Notes: generated from the sequence alone by a model not told the origin. A stretch of 64,000 bases of DNA from Hydrangea macrophylla (GCA_033977485.1 CM066998.1:52046274-52110273), one strand, 5' to 3'. Positions 34,613-46,310 are shown, counted from the stretch's first letter. A program made the numbers and translations.

Positions 34613-35112
34613 AACACAGGGAAAAAAATATTGCATGGCAGAGGCCAGAAATCACGATTTCATCGCGATTTCCCAACCCTAGGACTACTCAGACATTGTC
34701 TGAAGTACCACAAATTGATATTTAACGTAAAAGTTCATTGAAACAATGTTTGTTTGAAAGTTTTGCATTAAAACTATAAAACTAGTGAGTACGATCTAAT
34801 TAACATAAAACTACTCAAGATTAATAAGTATACTACGATTAACTAAGTGCAGAAAACAAATAAACAATAGATCAAGAACCTGGAATGAAGATAACTTGTA
34901 TTAACTAAAGAAATCTAGGTCACAATGCTAAATCTTCAATGAAACCTACAAAAACCAAGGTAAAACTCTCTCTTCTTTATCTAAAACTGATAAAACAAAG
35001 TTTGGGCCTCCCCTCTGGACGTATACAACAAGAAGATATATAGTAAACCTAAGAGCTAGGGTTAAAAACCCGCAACTGCTGCATGCGCGTATAATCTGAT
35101 AAAAGGGACTTT

Positions 35113-35219
35113 CGATCGATCGAAACTTTCTCGATCGATCTAACGTCTTGAATATTCGAGCGCTTTAACTTCCGTCGATCGATCGAAAACTCGATCGCTC
35201 GAACTATGTCGATCGCTCG
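35113..35219. promoter_or_regulatory. Six-site palindrome array, type 2 (5' LTR)
   Basis: Same sites as at 22148-22254, offset by 12,965 bp. In sense it is upstream of the TATA box at 35036-35045. Confidence 0.88.
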
Positions 35220-35478
35220 AACTCTGCAATTCTTCTTCAATCTTTCCTCTTTGAAACAAAGCATCTCCTTTTTATCAAATCTTTCAGTCTTTTATACAGC
35301 AGCATTCACCTGCACAAATAGTAGCTAAAACAATACAACTTATCATAGATTAATCATATTGTCTAAAACTAGCATTGTAATTCAAATTGCAGATAAAACG
35401 GGAAGTTGTGATCAAAACTAATGCAATTCTTTCTTTTAGCGCGGTTGTATTTTACAAATACCCCCGCTTTGCACCAGG

Positions 35479-36035
35479 ATGCATGAAATGAGGTTCTCAA
35501 AGTAACCTAGGTTCACCGATAAACAAACTTTGAATATTACATAAGTAGGAATGATTGACAAAAAATAATAATGATTAAAGTTTTTGTAAGCAATCACAAA
35601 TATCAAAGACACTTGGAGGAAGAAGTAGAATCGGTCAAGTCCAGTGTTAATTTGTGTCTTTTATTTCTTCAAAGGCCTTTAGAAATAGGCCTTTACCTGG
35701 CAAGTCCAACCATTGATGAAAGCAGCGATAGTGACAGCTCTGACTCTGGAAGAAAAGACCCTCTCAGTGAAACCCCGGGGGACCTCTTGAACCTGTCTAC
35801 ACTGCCTGGCCAATTGGCAAGGATGATAGAAAGAAGTCTCTCTCAGACCCATTAACCACACTCTCTAGTGATCCCCAAGGCTTGTAGTCACAGCATGAAG
35901 GCCCCAACACCCGACGATCCAGCAAATGTCTAGCTCAGATAGAGTGCCCATCATTCTAACCCAGTCGGCAAAAGTATAGTAAAAATGAAGCACAGTCTTG
36001 CAAAAGTAAACCGGTGGCATACGGCCAGTCCACAA
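35479..36035 (+). other. Tat/Ogre internal sequence, nothing recognised
   Basis: Continuation of the Tat/Ogre element right after the Athila insertion. A short frame at 35571-35855 has no recognisable motif. I see no gene or repeat I can name. Confidence 0.4.
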
Positions 36036-36488
36036 CTAAAGACGCTCATACAACCAAGCCCGTAACACTAAAGGTGCCCTGGAAAGAAGAAGAGTTCCTT
36101 GGTTGAAGGAATTATCCAAACCATTCAGGGTTTCAGCTAGAACCATAGTCATAGGGTTCCTACCTAATTTCAGTCCAAGGCATACATGCAGCATTGCACT
36201 GGAAGTGCTCGAAAATAGGAAGTGTGAAGTCATACACAGGATTAGAGCAGCCCCATGGGTAATGTCATATACGCTGACATCTCCAGGATTAGCATAATGG
36301 GCAATGATAGATGCAATGTTGAGAACTTCACCCTGAATCAATTGGCGAGAGACAACTGTTGAACAGTCAAGATAATCAGCCAAGCCACGAGTAGGGCTGG
36401 GGGTATCAGCAAAAGGAATAATCAAGTCTGAGTCCTGATCGAAGCCAATGATAGCACAAAATTCCTCAAACACGGGACACATTTCCAA
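36036..36488 (-). pseudogene. Antisense ORF, DUF7745-like fragment
   Basis: A 150-codon frame opposite to the Tat/Ogre sense strand, downstream of the antisense PMD gene. Features are MCPVFEEFCAIIGF at the start and VLAETLNGLD then LLLSRAPLVLRAWLYERL at the end. These resemble the conserved parts of DUF7745-type proteins that occur in plant retroelements next to PMD genes. The match is from memory of the pattern and is tentative. It may be the remains of a second antisense gene or a distal exon of the PMD gene. Confidence 0.4.
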
Positions 36489-37032
36489 GCCATTAAAATT
36501 GAAAACAGGATTTATCAGATCCTAGTGAGCGATAGCAGAACGCATGAACTCAGTATTCATAACCATTTGGAAAAGAAAGAACAGCTCGGTCAAGCAGTAG
36601 CTAAAGAGGTTGATCTGTTCCACACCATCTGTAATGTTCAACCAAGTTGTGAGTTGAGCTGTGTCATACAATGCCATATTTTATGTCGCGGCTGTAGCAA
36701 AATTCAAAATTTCGGCAGCACCTCCCCGTTTCACGGACTATCCCATCTGTAAGGCAACCACACTCACTATCACAAGACTGGTCATCGCAGTAACATCAAC
36801 AGTCACAGAATCACAATACACATATATATCGTCACATAATCACCAACTAAAACAAGCACACAATTGCGCCTCCAAACCGGAAGCTATCCGGCCATAGAGG
36901 CAAAACATCATAATATCCCGTCAAAGGCGACAAACCATCCTACACATCATCCATCATTCACAAAATACACTGATACAACCCAATCGAAAACATAAAATGG
37001 AGACAAAACAAAAGTCCCCGCTCATGAGGTCT

Positions 37033-39201
37033 CAATCCTCCTCCTCTTCATCCTCTACTGGACCGCCCAGAGTATACGTCGGCAAAGGCCTCCTACCACC
37101 CCTGCATATTGGCCTGGACCTCGACGAACTAGCGCTACGTCCACGACACTACAAACACAAATAAAAGTGAAAAGAATCAGTCGTACGAAAATGCAAAAAT
37201 GAAGTCGAGTCAAAAACTTACCAAAGACTCCATCTGATTGGTGGTGAACTGCCACATACCATCCATCTGTCAAGGTTAAAATCTAGGGTTAGAATCTCAT
37301 AACCTTAAGAAGCACAAAATTTGAGACATACCCTGTGGTCTCGCGTAAGGACCAAAGACGGGCTAGCTGCCAAGGCGTGACCCTTCTCAGCATAACTCCA
37401 AGGGACATTAAGGACGTCTGCTGGCTGGGTGGGATACCCGCATGTGACTTATGGCACCTCCATAACCTGGGAGGAACCATCGGCACCCAGGACATTGACG
37501 GTCCAGTCCCAAGGAAGGATGGGATCAGAAGTTGGAGGAGCCTGTCTCCTATACATCCCGCGAAACTGTAGGTACAAAACAAGTCAGGAGGAAGACGACT
37601 CAAAAACAAAAGTGACAAATAGAGACAAAAACGTACAAAAAAAAAACTCACATCCAGGAGTAGGAAATTGGGCATCAAAAAGCGACCACGGTAAGTTTCA
37701 TAGCTAGTCTCGGAAAGGAAATGATCCCAAGCTGCAGTGCTAGCCAAAGCCGTCTGCAGAACGGCACCCAAAAGGTCCTCGGCATCCATCAGGGGAGGAT
37801 TATAATGAACCTAGTATCTTGGGCCGCTGATCACTTGCCGAGACACTCGCTCACCAAGATACCATTGCCTTCCATACATGCTTTCCATCATAAATTGGCA
37901 AGAAGTAAGAGGCCTAACTGCCTGAATCTCCTCAGGGACAACATAGGAAACACTCTCCCAAGGTGTCCACTCAACGCTAGAAGCAGTCAGCTCAGATAAG
38001 AAGTTCCTCAGAAGGATAATCTAGTGGACCCCGCTCTTGACCCCAACAACATCCCTACGCCATCTCAAGCCCCGAGGGAATAGAGGTACAGGAGGCATGC
38101 CATCCTCATCCTCGCCTAACTCATCGGCAGGAGAGGGAGCCAACATCTTCAGGTACTCAAAGCTCCAGAGCTGTATAGAGAAAATAAAAATCAAAAAAAT
38201 AGAAGTATGGAAATTAAAAGCCAAAAGAAATAGAGAAGTCGCAGAACATACCTCCCAAGCTCTCCAGAACCCTCTGGTCGATTTGATGTCCCCACAGGAA
38301 ACCTCATCCATATACTTATAAAGGTGAGTTAGGGCGGTACCACCCCAGTCGTAAGAAGGAATCTCATCGATAGTTGCCAAACAGGAAACGAGACTCAAAC
38401 TCACCTGGTCATTCCGCATCACAAAGATCGAACAACCAAGGACATACAGAAGAAAGACCCGCAATAATTGATGGTCATCGAGATTGTGCCTCCCCTTTCT
38501 ATAGGCCCAATAAAGCCAGCCATAAGTGAACCGATGCCACTCTAAATTTAGAGGAACAGCCCCGATCAGTGTTTCAACAGCCTCAGGATCAATCTCATAA
38601 AAGTATCCAAGATCAGGCACTTCCCACCAACTCTCAAGCCAGTAATCATGGAAAAATCTAAGGGCGCCATCGTCATCTCACCGAACGATAGATGAAAAGT
38701 ATTGGTCGTGTCCCACCATCTCTGGGCAAGAATATAGAAGTGTGACAGGTCATCAGTACTTTTTGAAACCAGGAGAACGAAGCTACCAAACCCTGCCTCG
38801 TCAACCATTTGCCGAACAATAGGTTACAGCTGGGTATACCATAAGAGAGCATGAACGATACTACCATGGCCCATCAAGACCACCTCCAGCACCTGCACAC
38901 ATCAAAAGATGCAAAAATAGGAACAAAATCATTATTCATAACCCAAAATCCAACTTCACAAAATCAATGAATGAGCATAAAACTAACTTCCAATGACCAC
39001 TAGGTTATACCACAAATCACAAAACTAGCACAATACGCTAAAATAGTCCTGAACTACCGAAAGTTTCACATACTTGACTCGCTAGAGCCGTGGTAGAAAG
39101 ATGACATTGGGGTCTTGCAAAATCAACTTTGGGGTTGGCTCTCGACCCTTACTCGCTCTTTGGCCTTCTTAGAGAGCCTCCTCGAACTTGAATCCATGGA
39201 T
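37033..39201 (-). pseudogene. Antisense plant-mobile-domain (PMD) gene with introns
   Basis: On the strand opposite to the Tat/Ogre genes. The first exon starts near 39201 after TTCTTTGCAG and opens MDSSSRRLSKKAKER. The core carries ILAQRWWDTTNTFHLSFGE, LDFSMITGLRVGG, LLRVFLLYVLGCSIFVM, DWGGTALTHLYKYMDE and GFWRAWE, the signature of PMD (aminotransferase-like) proteins. Introns with proper GT-AG ends are visible at about 38894-39075, 38171-38251, 37566-37651, 37267-37331 and 37149-37221. The last exon ends in a Gly/Arg then Glu/Asp-rich tail near 37034. A 1-nt frameshift near 38628 and stops in the first exon mark it as decayed. Extra antisense PMD ORFs are known in plant Tat elements; their role is unclear. 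Confidence 0.75.
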
Positions 39202-39990
39202 CTGCAAAGAAATGGTAAGTTAGAACCAAACTTTCTTCTTGAAATTTGAATAAAAATAAAATGCCAATCAAAATTCCATTCGTGGGAAAAGATTACTCAC
39301 CCAAGCGTGCACAAGCTATTTTTTGGCGGGTTTTGGCTCCAAAAACACCCCAAATTGCCAAGAATGAGCTCAAAATGCTCAAAAACTCAAGATATACAAT
39401 AATGGAGTCCGGCCACCTAGTGCTGTCGTGATACTGCCCAACTGTCGTCGTGGCAGTGGCCCAGTGCCGCTACAGTACTACTCTACATGGGCCTGCGTTG
39501 CCCTGTTTCACTCTATTTCAGCCTGTTTCTAGCCCCGATTAGCCCCAGTGGCCCATTTTAGTCAAGATTGATGAGGTTTTACCCCCAACAGATTTACTTT
39601 ATCCCCAGTAGATAGTTACAAAAAGAGATCGACTCCCGGAGGCCTGAATAGGCTTTTCAGACCGATCGTTGCAAGATTTGATCAAACCGTGAGTGTCTTG
39701 GATTTGAATCCTGGTTCTGGTCAAGAGAAACAGTTAAGAGAGATTCTCAGAGAATCTCGAATGATCCCCAATAAATGGTTACAAAAAGAGGATGGCTCCT
39801 GAAGGCCCAAGTAGGCTTTCAAAATGACTATCACAAGATTTGATCAACCATAAGGGATTCGGATTTGAATCGTGGTTCCTATCCAGAGAAATAGTTAAGA
39901 GAAATTCTTAGTGAATCCAGATTATCCCTAGTAGACAAATAGGCTCCCGAAAGCCCTAACCGATTTTTTGGATTGAGCCTTGTAAGACCT

Positions 39991-40245
39991 GATCAACCGT
40001 AAGAGATTTAGAGATGGATCCTGGTTCTCGATTAGGAAGATTTGATCAACCGTGAGAGATTCAGAGATGGATCCTGGTTCTTGGTTAGAAATATTTGATC
40101 AACCGTGAGAGATTCAGAGATAAATCCTGGCTCTCGGTTAGAAAAATTTGATCAACCGCGAGAGATTCAGAGATGGATCCTGGTTTTTGGAATTTGATCA
40201 ACCATGAGAGATTCAGAGATGGATCCTGGTTCACGGTCGGAAGTT
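39991..40245. repeat. Tandem repeat, 53 bp unit, five copies
   Basis: GATCAACCGTGAGAGATTCA-type units start at 39991, 40044, 40097, 40150 and 40196 (steps 53, 53, 53, 46). Diverged relatives lie near 39670 and 39835. Confidence 0.9.
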
Positions 40246-40429
40246 AATAGAGATTCCCGAAGAGTCCCCTACCATCCCCAGCAAAAGAAAATAGAGGTCA
40301 GAACCAACTCTCTGGGTTGATCATCATAAGAGTTGGCCAATAATTGAAAACATCGCTTGCAATCAAAAGACCCCGATTCCCCGGGAAAGCACTATCTATT
40401 CACAATTTCAGGCTCCGTATCTGTCGATT

Positions 40430-40775
40430 ATCATGAGCTTTCTCACCTTCCTCACTTATCGTGAGCCTCCTCACTCATCATAAGCTTTCTTAATTGTCGG
40501 TTATCGTGAGCTTCCTCACTTATCGTGAGCCTCCTTACTTATCATGAGCTTTTTCACCTGTTAGTTATCGTAAGCTTCCTCACTTATCGTGAGCCTCCTC
40601 ACTCATCATAAGCTTTCTCACCTGTCGGTCATCGTGAGCATCCTCACTTATTGTGACCCTGCTCACACATAATAAGCTTTCTTACCTATCAGTTATCGTG
40701 AGCTTCTTTACTTATCGTGAGCCTCCTCACTTCGGTTATCATAAGTTTCCCCAACTGTAGGTTATCTTCAGTTGA
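40430..40775. repeat. Tandem repeat, 64 bp unit, about five copies
   Basis: TTATCGTGAG starts at 40501, 40565, 40629 and 40693 (steps of exactly 64), with partial units at 40430 and 40737. Each unit alternates ATCGTGAG and ATCATAAG sub-repeats. Confidence 0.9.
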
Positions 40776-41286
40776 GGACCCTGCATCCGATCCATTTCAC
40801 TTGCGAAACACACTTCCCAAAATTTGAGAAGTTTGCCCCAAGACCTAGAGTCTTCCAAACCTTGGTGTCTTCATCTAAGTCCACCACTACATCACAGTCA
40901 GAAACACTAGCACGACATAGGTCCACTCGGAGTGGCATACACCCCACAGCGCCAGCTCATACTGGGGTCAGAACACTAGACATGACACGACTTAGGACAC
41001 AATTCATATCATATCCATGCATTGCATTTCATCGTCATAGCATAGCATCCACCTATCTTGTTGTGCATGTGTGATTTGTTCCTTTGTGCTCTGAACTACA
41101 TCCTAGTCTGATTCCCCTGGGAATACGTAGGCAGCTCACACAAAGCGCGACCAGCACTAGCCTTAGCATCAATTTTTCTTGAATCTTTTGCAAAGCTCTT
41201 ATCCTAAATCTATAGCATCCAAAAAACTTGTCTCTTCAAAGCTTTGGCACTCGCTTGCGACATGCGTTGCCTCGCAAGTTCATGCC

Positions 41287-41299
41287 AAAGAGGGGTAAA
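41287..41299 (+). other. Polypurine tract of Tat/Ogre element
   Basis: AAAGAGGGGTAAA lies directly before the 3' LTR start (TGTAGATATCCC at 41301). Confidence 0.75.
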
Positions 41300-41300
41300 T

Positions 41301-44300
41301 TGTAGATATCCCGTTTTGTCATCTATCAGATTTAGGAGATCCATAGCTTGGTGGTTCATAATGATTGAAAAAAAGACTCAAAAGGACTCCTGGAAATTAG
41401 TTCGATCTCTAAAAATACTCAGAAAGTGGTACTAATGACCAAAATACCACCTGAAAGCCCAAACACTCCCAGATTGGACCAAAAGTTCTTGAAACATGCT
41501 ACGTCATAAGAAAAGTAATAAAATGAGTTTTACAGCAAAATCAGATGAAATCGTCAGCTTCCAGAGACCTTCAGAAGTCCCGAAAGTTCCCAGAAAGTCC
41601 CCGTTGACCGGTTTAACCTAGGTTTGACCGGGGTTTGACAAAAATCATCCAAATTTTCCCAAAAGTTCCAAGATCATTCTAGATCATGTGAAAAGTACTA
41701 AAACAAGTTTTAAAAGAAAAATGGATGAAATCGTCAGCTCCTGGTAGCTCCCAGAGCTTCCCAGAACTTCCTGGAGGTCCCTAGTTTGACCGGTTTGACC
41801 TAAAAGTTGACTTTGAAACCGGAGCACTATATCAATTTTTAAACATTTTTCATGGATACAAGAGGTCAATAGCTTTCCAACGGTATATCGCACATAATTT
41901 CTGGATTTAAAACGAATTTACTATGAATTTCCGAAGGCAGAAAAGACGATCAAATCGGCTTTTATCGCAAATGCCACAAAACTTTCCAAAGTAACCTATC
42001 TCCGAACTATTTTTATGAAAATAAGACTCAATTACCTTTCCAATGGTATATCACAACCTCGGTTTGGAGTTTGTATGCATTTTCTGTGAATTTCAGATGA
42101 AATAGGGCCTTTTCACGAATACCGGAACATCTGGGGGCCTTAATACAATAATCTGGACATCTAAGGAGCAGTGCCGCCATGGTACTAGACCACTACCACT
42201 ACAGTACAGGCCCAATGCTGCCGCGATACTCTCCCCCCGAAGTCCATTTTTGTAATTTTGTTTTGTAGCCCCAAATTGAATAATTGAAAGACAAAATGAC
42301 GTAGTTTTATGTTCACAGATGTTTGGGACCAATGGGAGCACATTTTAAATCACAAACTCCCCCTAAGTTGTCCTATATAAACCCCCATTGACTCCTCATT
42401 TTTGGGGTTGCAAATACAAGTTTTATAGAAGTTGTAGAGAGAAAGTAGTAGAGATAAGGTTAGAATAGAGAGAAGGAGAGATTCCTCCTTCGATTTTCAA
42501 CAAGAAAGTGAGTTCTCAACCTTGTTTTTACTTCATTGCTCCTCTTTACTTTACATTCAATACACCCAACCACCATTTTTGTGAGCATTTATGAGATAGG
42601 AAACTACTTCGATGTTCAAAGTCACAATATATGAGTGAAACATCAAGCTACAAGTCCAATATCATATTGAATATCATCTATTCATTGCTTGTTTACTTGC
42701 TTACATACTATGTTCATCTCTTCTGACCTCGTTTCTTTTTTATTATTTCTTTGTTTACTTATATGTTTATCATCATTTAGATGACATGTTCTTTGAGGAG
42801 AGTGAATCCTTATGACCTCAAAGACATGTTTTATGGATGATGATTCTAACTTCAATACATTCATATGTATCCTTGAAGTCATATTCTCGAACAAAACTAT
42901 GTTTGTGCAAATAATATTGGGTGTTGTTGATGATGAGTTTGATGTTGGTTTCCTAAGTGGTTATAATCTTCCTTGAGTGCTGGAAATATTCTTTCAAAAC
43001 CCATTATTTCAAAACCCCTTTAAAACCCTAACATTTGGATTCTAAGAAACAAACCTTGTTTTATCAAAATCTTCAAAACGGTGAATTATCCAACTTTAAA
43101 ATGACATTCTGAGTTCAATACTCAAAGGATGATTATGAGACCACTTGGAAAGTCTTCCTAACTCATTGGAAAGCACCCACGATATTTGGTTTGATTTAAA
43201 AACACTTGGAAGGGTTCCATTTTGACCCAAATATTCCTTCCAGACATTCTGTTTTTCTGTCACAACAGCTTTGGTTGACTTTCAACTTGTTTTCCTAAAA
43301 CCTTATGGTCCCAACTCATTTTTCCATTGAACTTCAGTGTCTTCAGGAACTCTCTGTATAATATGGGCCTCCAAATGTTTTTTTTTCATTTTCTAAGATA
43401 TTTCTACATTTCAGTCGACAGTACGGATTCTGTTTCTAAGTAACATCTCTTTTTCATGTGATTTCTCCCAATCTGTAACTTCAATGATGTATTGGATTTT
43501 TGATATGTGTTCTGGACATAATAGGGATGATCTCCATACAAAAATCATGAATTAAAAACATCCTAACCTCACTTTTCCATTTTTACAAAATTAGCTCACT
43601 ATTGTATCCACTATTCACAGCAAGCATGTTTCAACTTTTATTCTTTGATTAGATGTTTACATAAAATCTGAATTAGCCCATGTCTTAGAAAGTAATTCAC
43701 ACTACATTTGTACACATCCTATAATGATATTATTCATCCATTCATGCATATTTTAGACTTCTAAATCATTTTTGAAAGTCCATGTACACAAACACACTAC
43801 AACCTTTTCACATTCTAGGCTCATCCACTGCATCTATGCAAGATTTGGAGTTTTTGCAACTCCTAATCTAAGAAGATTATAAGGAATGAACTTGATCACA
43901 CGTTCATGCTCCCCTGATCTAATCTTCCTTTGTCATTCGTCTCGGCGATTAAGAAATCTTCTTTTTCAATAACAAACATGCATCATACTAGCTTGTTAAG
44001 CATACTTTTGATTTCTTTGAACATTTGTTTCAAGAATAATTCATGTCCCCCTTTCTAGATTAGGAAAACTTGATTACTTGATATGTGATTAGAAGATTTT
44101 TCCTAGGTTTGTTTGTGTGGTCTTTCACTTTTGCATTGTGTGATATTTAGCTTAAATCTTATGAATGATATCTTATCTTTTGATCTTCCATTTCAAAATT
44201 TTTATGAGATGTAATATACCTATTAGAAATATTAACTGTCGAACCAAACATAGTATAAGACAATTTTTTGGATACTAATTGAGGCCCGTCAAGAGACGGG

Positions 44301-44534
44301 GCGAGTTGAGGGTGTTTTAGTCGTGACAAATGCTCCTTCCTCTCTCGTACCAAAACCCCGAGCCAAGTTCTTTGGTTATGAAGGGCCGGTGCCCTTTATC
44401 CATTTGGGTAAGTCAAATTAGGTTCTTGGTTCCTTAAAGACCAAGTACCGACTCTGTATCTGTTTTCAACAAACCTTTCTTTTCACTTTTTTAAACACTG
44501 ACGGGGGTGGTCTCCTAGAGGCCGCGTGTCCACA
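41301..44534 (+). repeat. 3' LTR of Tat/Ogre element (3,234 bp)
   Basis: Starts TGTAGATATCCCG, ends GTGTCCACA. U3 contains blocks with CTTTCCAACGGTATATC. A TATA box sits at 42374-42380 followed by a GA-rich leader. The part from about 42885 to the end is collinear with 10450-12099. The 1.2 kb at about 41670-42885 is absent from the 5' LTR. It has no gene. Confidence 0.85.
42374..42380 (+). promoter_or_regulatory. TATA box of Tat/Ogre 3' LTR
   Basis: TATATAA with a purine-rich leader about 80 bp downstream. Only this LTR keeps it, so promoter activity, if any, would read out of the element to the right. Confidence 0.55.
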
Positions 44535-44955
44535 CCCTCGGGGATCAGATATCCATGGATTGGATACCAACCCCACAGGATTCGGCTACCACAACATCCG
44601 GGTAGAGTTCGCCTAGGGTAACTTAACTCTAATAAGGATACTACAAACAAGGAATTTAAAACTATCCTAGAACTTCTAACGATCAAAACTAACAAAAACT
44701 AAGAACTGTATGAATAAACAGGAAATTAAGCCTAAAACTATGAATATAAAGATCAAAACAATAAAATAAAAAGAAGGAAGAACTTACCCCAAGAACACCC
44801 CTCAGAATGCTCCTCTGGCAGAGCTTCACTGGCACCGCAACTCCAAGACTTAAATCCTAACTCTAAAACTTATACTTTTCCTAAGGACTTTCCAGGAGTG
44901 CTTCGGAATCCTCTAGAAGGGTTTCCTTGGGCTTTCTATTCTCAACCTTCAAATC
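44535..44955 (-). repeat. Tat-family LTR, minus orientation, 5' part
   Basis: Inverted match to about 5140-5560, for example GGATATCCATGG and AACTTACCCCAAGAAC. Joined to 10078 it restores a continuous order seen inverted at 5500-5600, which shows where the Tat/Ogre element inserted. Homology ends near 44955. Confidence 0.75.
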
Positions 44956-45086
44956 TAGGTTCTCTCATCCTCACTTTGGTCTTTGAAAATCAACATCTCA
45001 TTTAAAACATTGAAAATCAAGGATTTACTTACTCAAGATCACCTCCAAACATCATCAAATTACAAATTCATCATCAAAATCTAACA

Positions 45087-46310
45087 ATGTCATCATCTTC
45101 CTCTTCGGGTTCATCTTTCAATATTAAGAGAGGGGGTCCTCTTCCTCTCAATCTCTGGGAGGGGATGAGCTCATACAAACCTACATCCAATTGTTTTCCT
45201 CCCGAACAACTCATAAGGGATCCTCACCTACATTTATCATCCAAAGCTATGGAGGGGAAGGTGTTTTCAAAGCTTTTTTCTTGAAATTCTTATTTCCTTC
45301 TTCTTACATGTAATGTAAATTCAAATTGAAGCTTGATAATGTATGCATGCATGCTCTAATATGTATCCTTCATGATTAATTCCATTCTTTGAGCAAGAAT
45401 CATAAGCCACCATTTTCAAAACTTTGGTTTTGAAATTGTGCACACAAGGTGTTCATAAAAATGCTCAACTCATCAATTTCTTCTCTCTTGTCATCCTAGG
45501 TGACCAAGATCACTTTGAAAGGGCACAGGTGCCTCACGCATGGCTATGAGTGGTACAAGAAACTTTCAGAGGCCGTGAACCAAAGTGAAAGCCGCCGACT
45601 TTGGTGAATTCATTAAGCTATTGGTCGGGAGCTCCAATGACTTGGTGCACTTATCTAGCCTAGCTGAACAGTGGTAGGACTCTACCAACACACTCCATCT
45701 TCCTTTCGGGGAGATGACTATGACTCCAAATGACTTCTCTATGCTCACCGGGCTTTGGGTAGGAAGAGATCCTATCCTTACGGACCCTTCACTAGACACT
45801 TCTAGGCAAAAGGTAATCAATCTATTAGGATTATATCCTCCTAGGGTGTTAAGCGGCGCGGTTCCATATGCTTGGTTTCTAGCGACCTTCCAAATATACA
45901 ATCAATTCACCACCAACCAAGGTACCTGAGCCTTCATTATGTATGTTATAGGATGCTCCCTATTTATCACGAAATCAGATCGGATTCATTTATCCATCTT
46001 AGGGAGCCTGGCTAATGTTGACCAAATCCACGAATACGATTGGGGCAGGACAAGTCTAGAAATTCTCTATAAGTAAATAGGAGAAATCTCTCGAGTGGGC
46101 TCACCTTTGGTTGGAGGCTTCTGGAGGGTCTGGGAGGTATCACTCAAGCTATTCTTTATTCTTTTCTTTCTCTTTCACTTTTTTTTCTGGTATTCCAATG
46201 GCTTTCTCTCTATTGCTTAACAGTTATGGAGGTTTGAATACTTTGGAATGCTAGCTCCTAAACCTATGGAATTGAGTGCGAGTCTATTCCCCAGGGGTCT
46301 CAAATGGAAA
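45087..46310 (+). pseudogene. Second PMD gene fragment, plus strand
   Basis: The first segment (45087-45284) starts MSSSSSSGSSFNIKRGG. After a likely intron the core follows: HGYEWYKKLSEAVN, LHLPFGEMTMTPNDFSMLTG, VIGCSLFITKSD, YDWGRTSLEILYK, GGFWRVWE. An intron GGGAG|GTATCA to TAACAG|TTATGG (46137-46223) sits at the same place as the 38171-38251 intron of the other PMD copy. The end FPRGLKWK stops at about 46310, where an LTR-like sequence begins. Stops and frameshifts interrupt it. In orientation it fits an antisense gene of a minus-strand Tat element whose 3' LTR is 44955-5994. Confidence 0.68.

Larger units (their letters stand above)
20867..35473 (-). mobile_element. Complete Athila retrotransposon (Athila-A copy 1)
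   Basis: It is bounded by two LTRs of exactly 1,642 bp (20867-22508 and 33832-35473) and a perfect 5-bp duplication CCAGG (20862-20866 and 35474-35478). In its sense direction (right to left) it has 5' LTR, tRNA-Asp primer site, one unbroken gag-pol, a probably spliced ORF2/3, a spliced ORF4, a 3' UTR with two long homopolymers, a purine tract and the 3' LTR. Every stretch of the two LTRs I compared is identical and their open frames translate identically, which points to a very recent insertion. All pol catalytic residues are present, so it could be autonomous. Six-site palindromic arrays lie in each LTR and twice internally. Confidence 0.95.
33832..35473 (-). repeat. Athila-A 5' LTR (copy 1)
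   Basis: Same 1,642-bp length as the 3' LTR and identical wherever I compared them. Arrays lie at 34496-34612 (type 1) and 35113-35219 (type 2), TATA box at 35036-35045. It is followed on the right by the second CCAGG. Confidence 0.95.
39202..41286 (+). other. Tat/Ogre 3' untranslated region with tandem repeats
   Basis: About 2.1 kb without credible coding sequence. It holds the 53-bp and 64-bp repeat blocks listed separately and, near 41105-41135, a GGGAATACGTAGGCAG motif like those after the integrase. It ends in the polypurine tract. Confidence 0.7.
10079..44534 (+). mobile_element. Tat/Ogre-type LTR retrotransposon, interrupted by Athila
   Basis: Both LTRs begin TGTAGA and end TGTCCACA. 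The primer site (12103-12120) is complementary to the 3' end of plant tRNA-Arg, and a purine tract precedes the 3' LTR. Order inside is gag, protease, G-patch, RT, RNase H, archaeal-type RNase H, integrase, then antisense PMD gene, tandem repeats and 3' LTR. Removing the nested Athila (14,612 bp with one duplication) leaves about 19.8 kb, in the size range of Ogre-like elements. Flanks read CCCCT on the left (10074-10078) and CCCT on the right (44535-44538), an imperfect target duplication. The LTRs differ by a 1.2-kb deletion and many substitutions, so it is old and defective. Confidence 0.85.

Noticed and set aside
1..46310. Left Tat pol (1-3965) and right PMD fragment (45087-46310) as one element
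   Set aside because: In a minus-strand element the PMD gene should lie between integrase and the 3' LTR, left of pol, which is the opposite of what is seen. They belong to different insertions.
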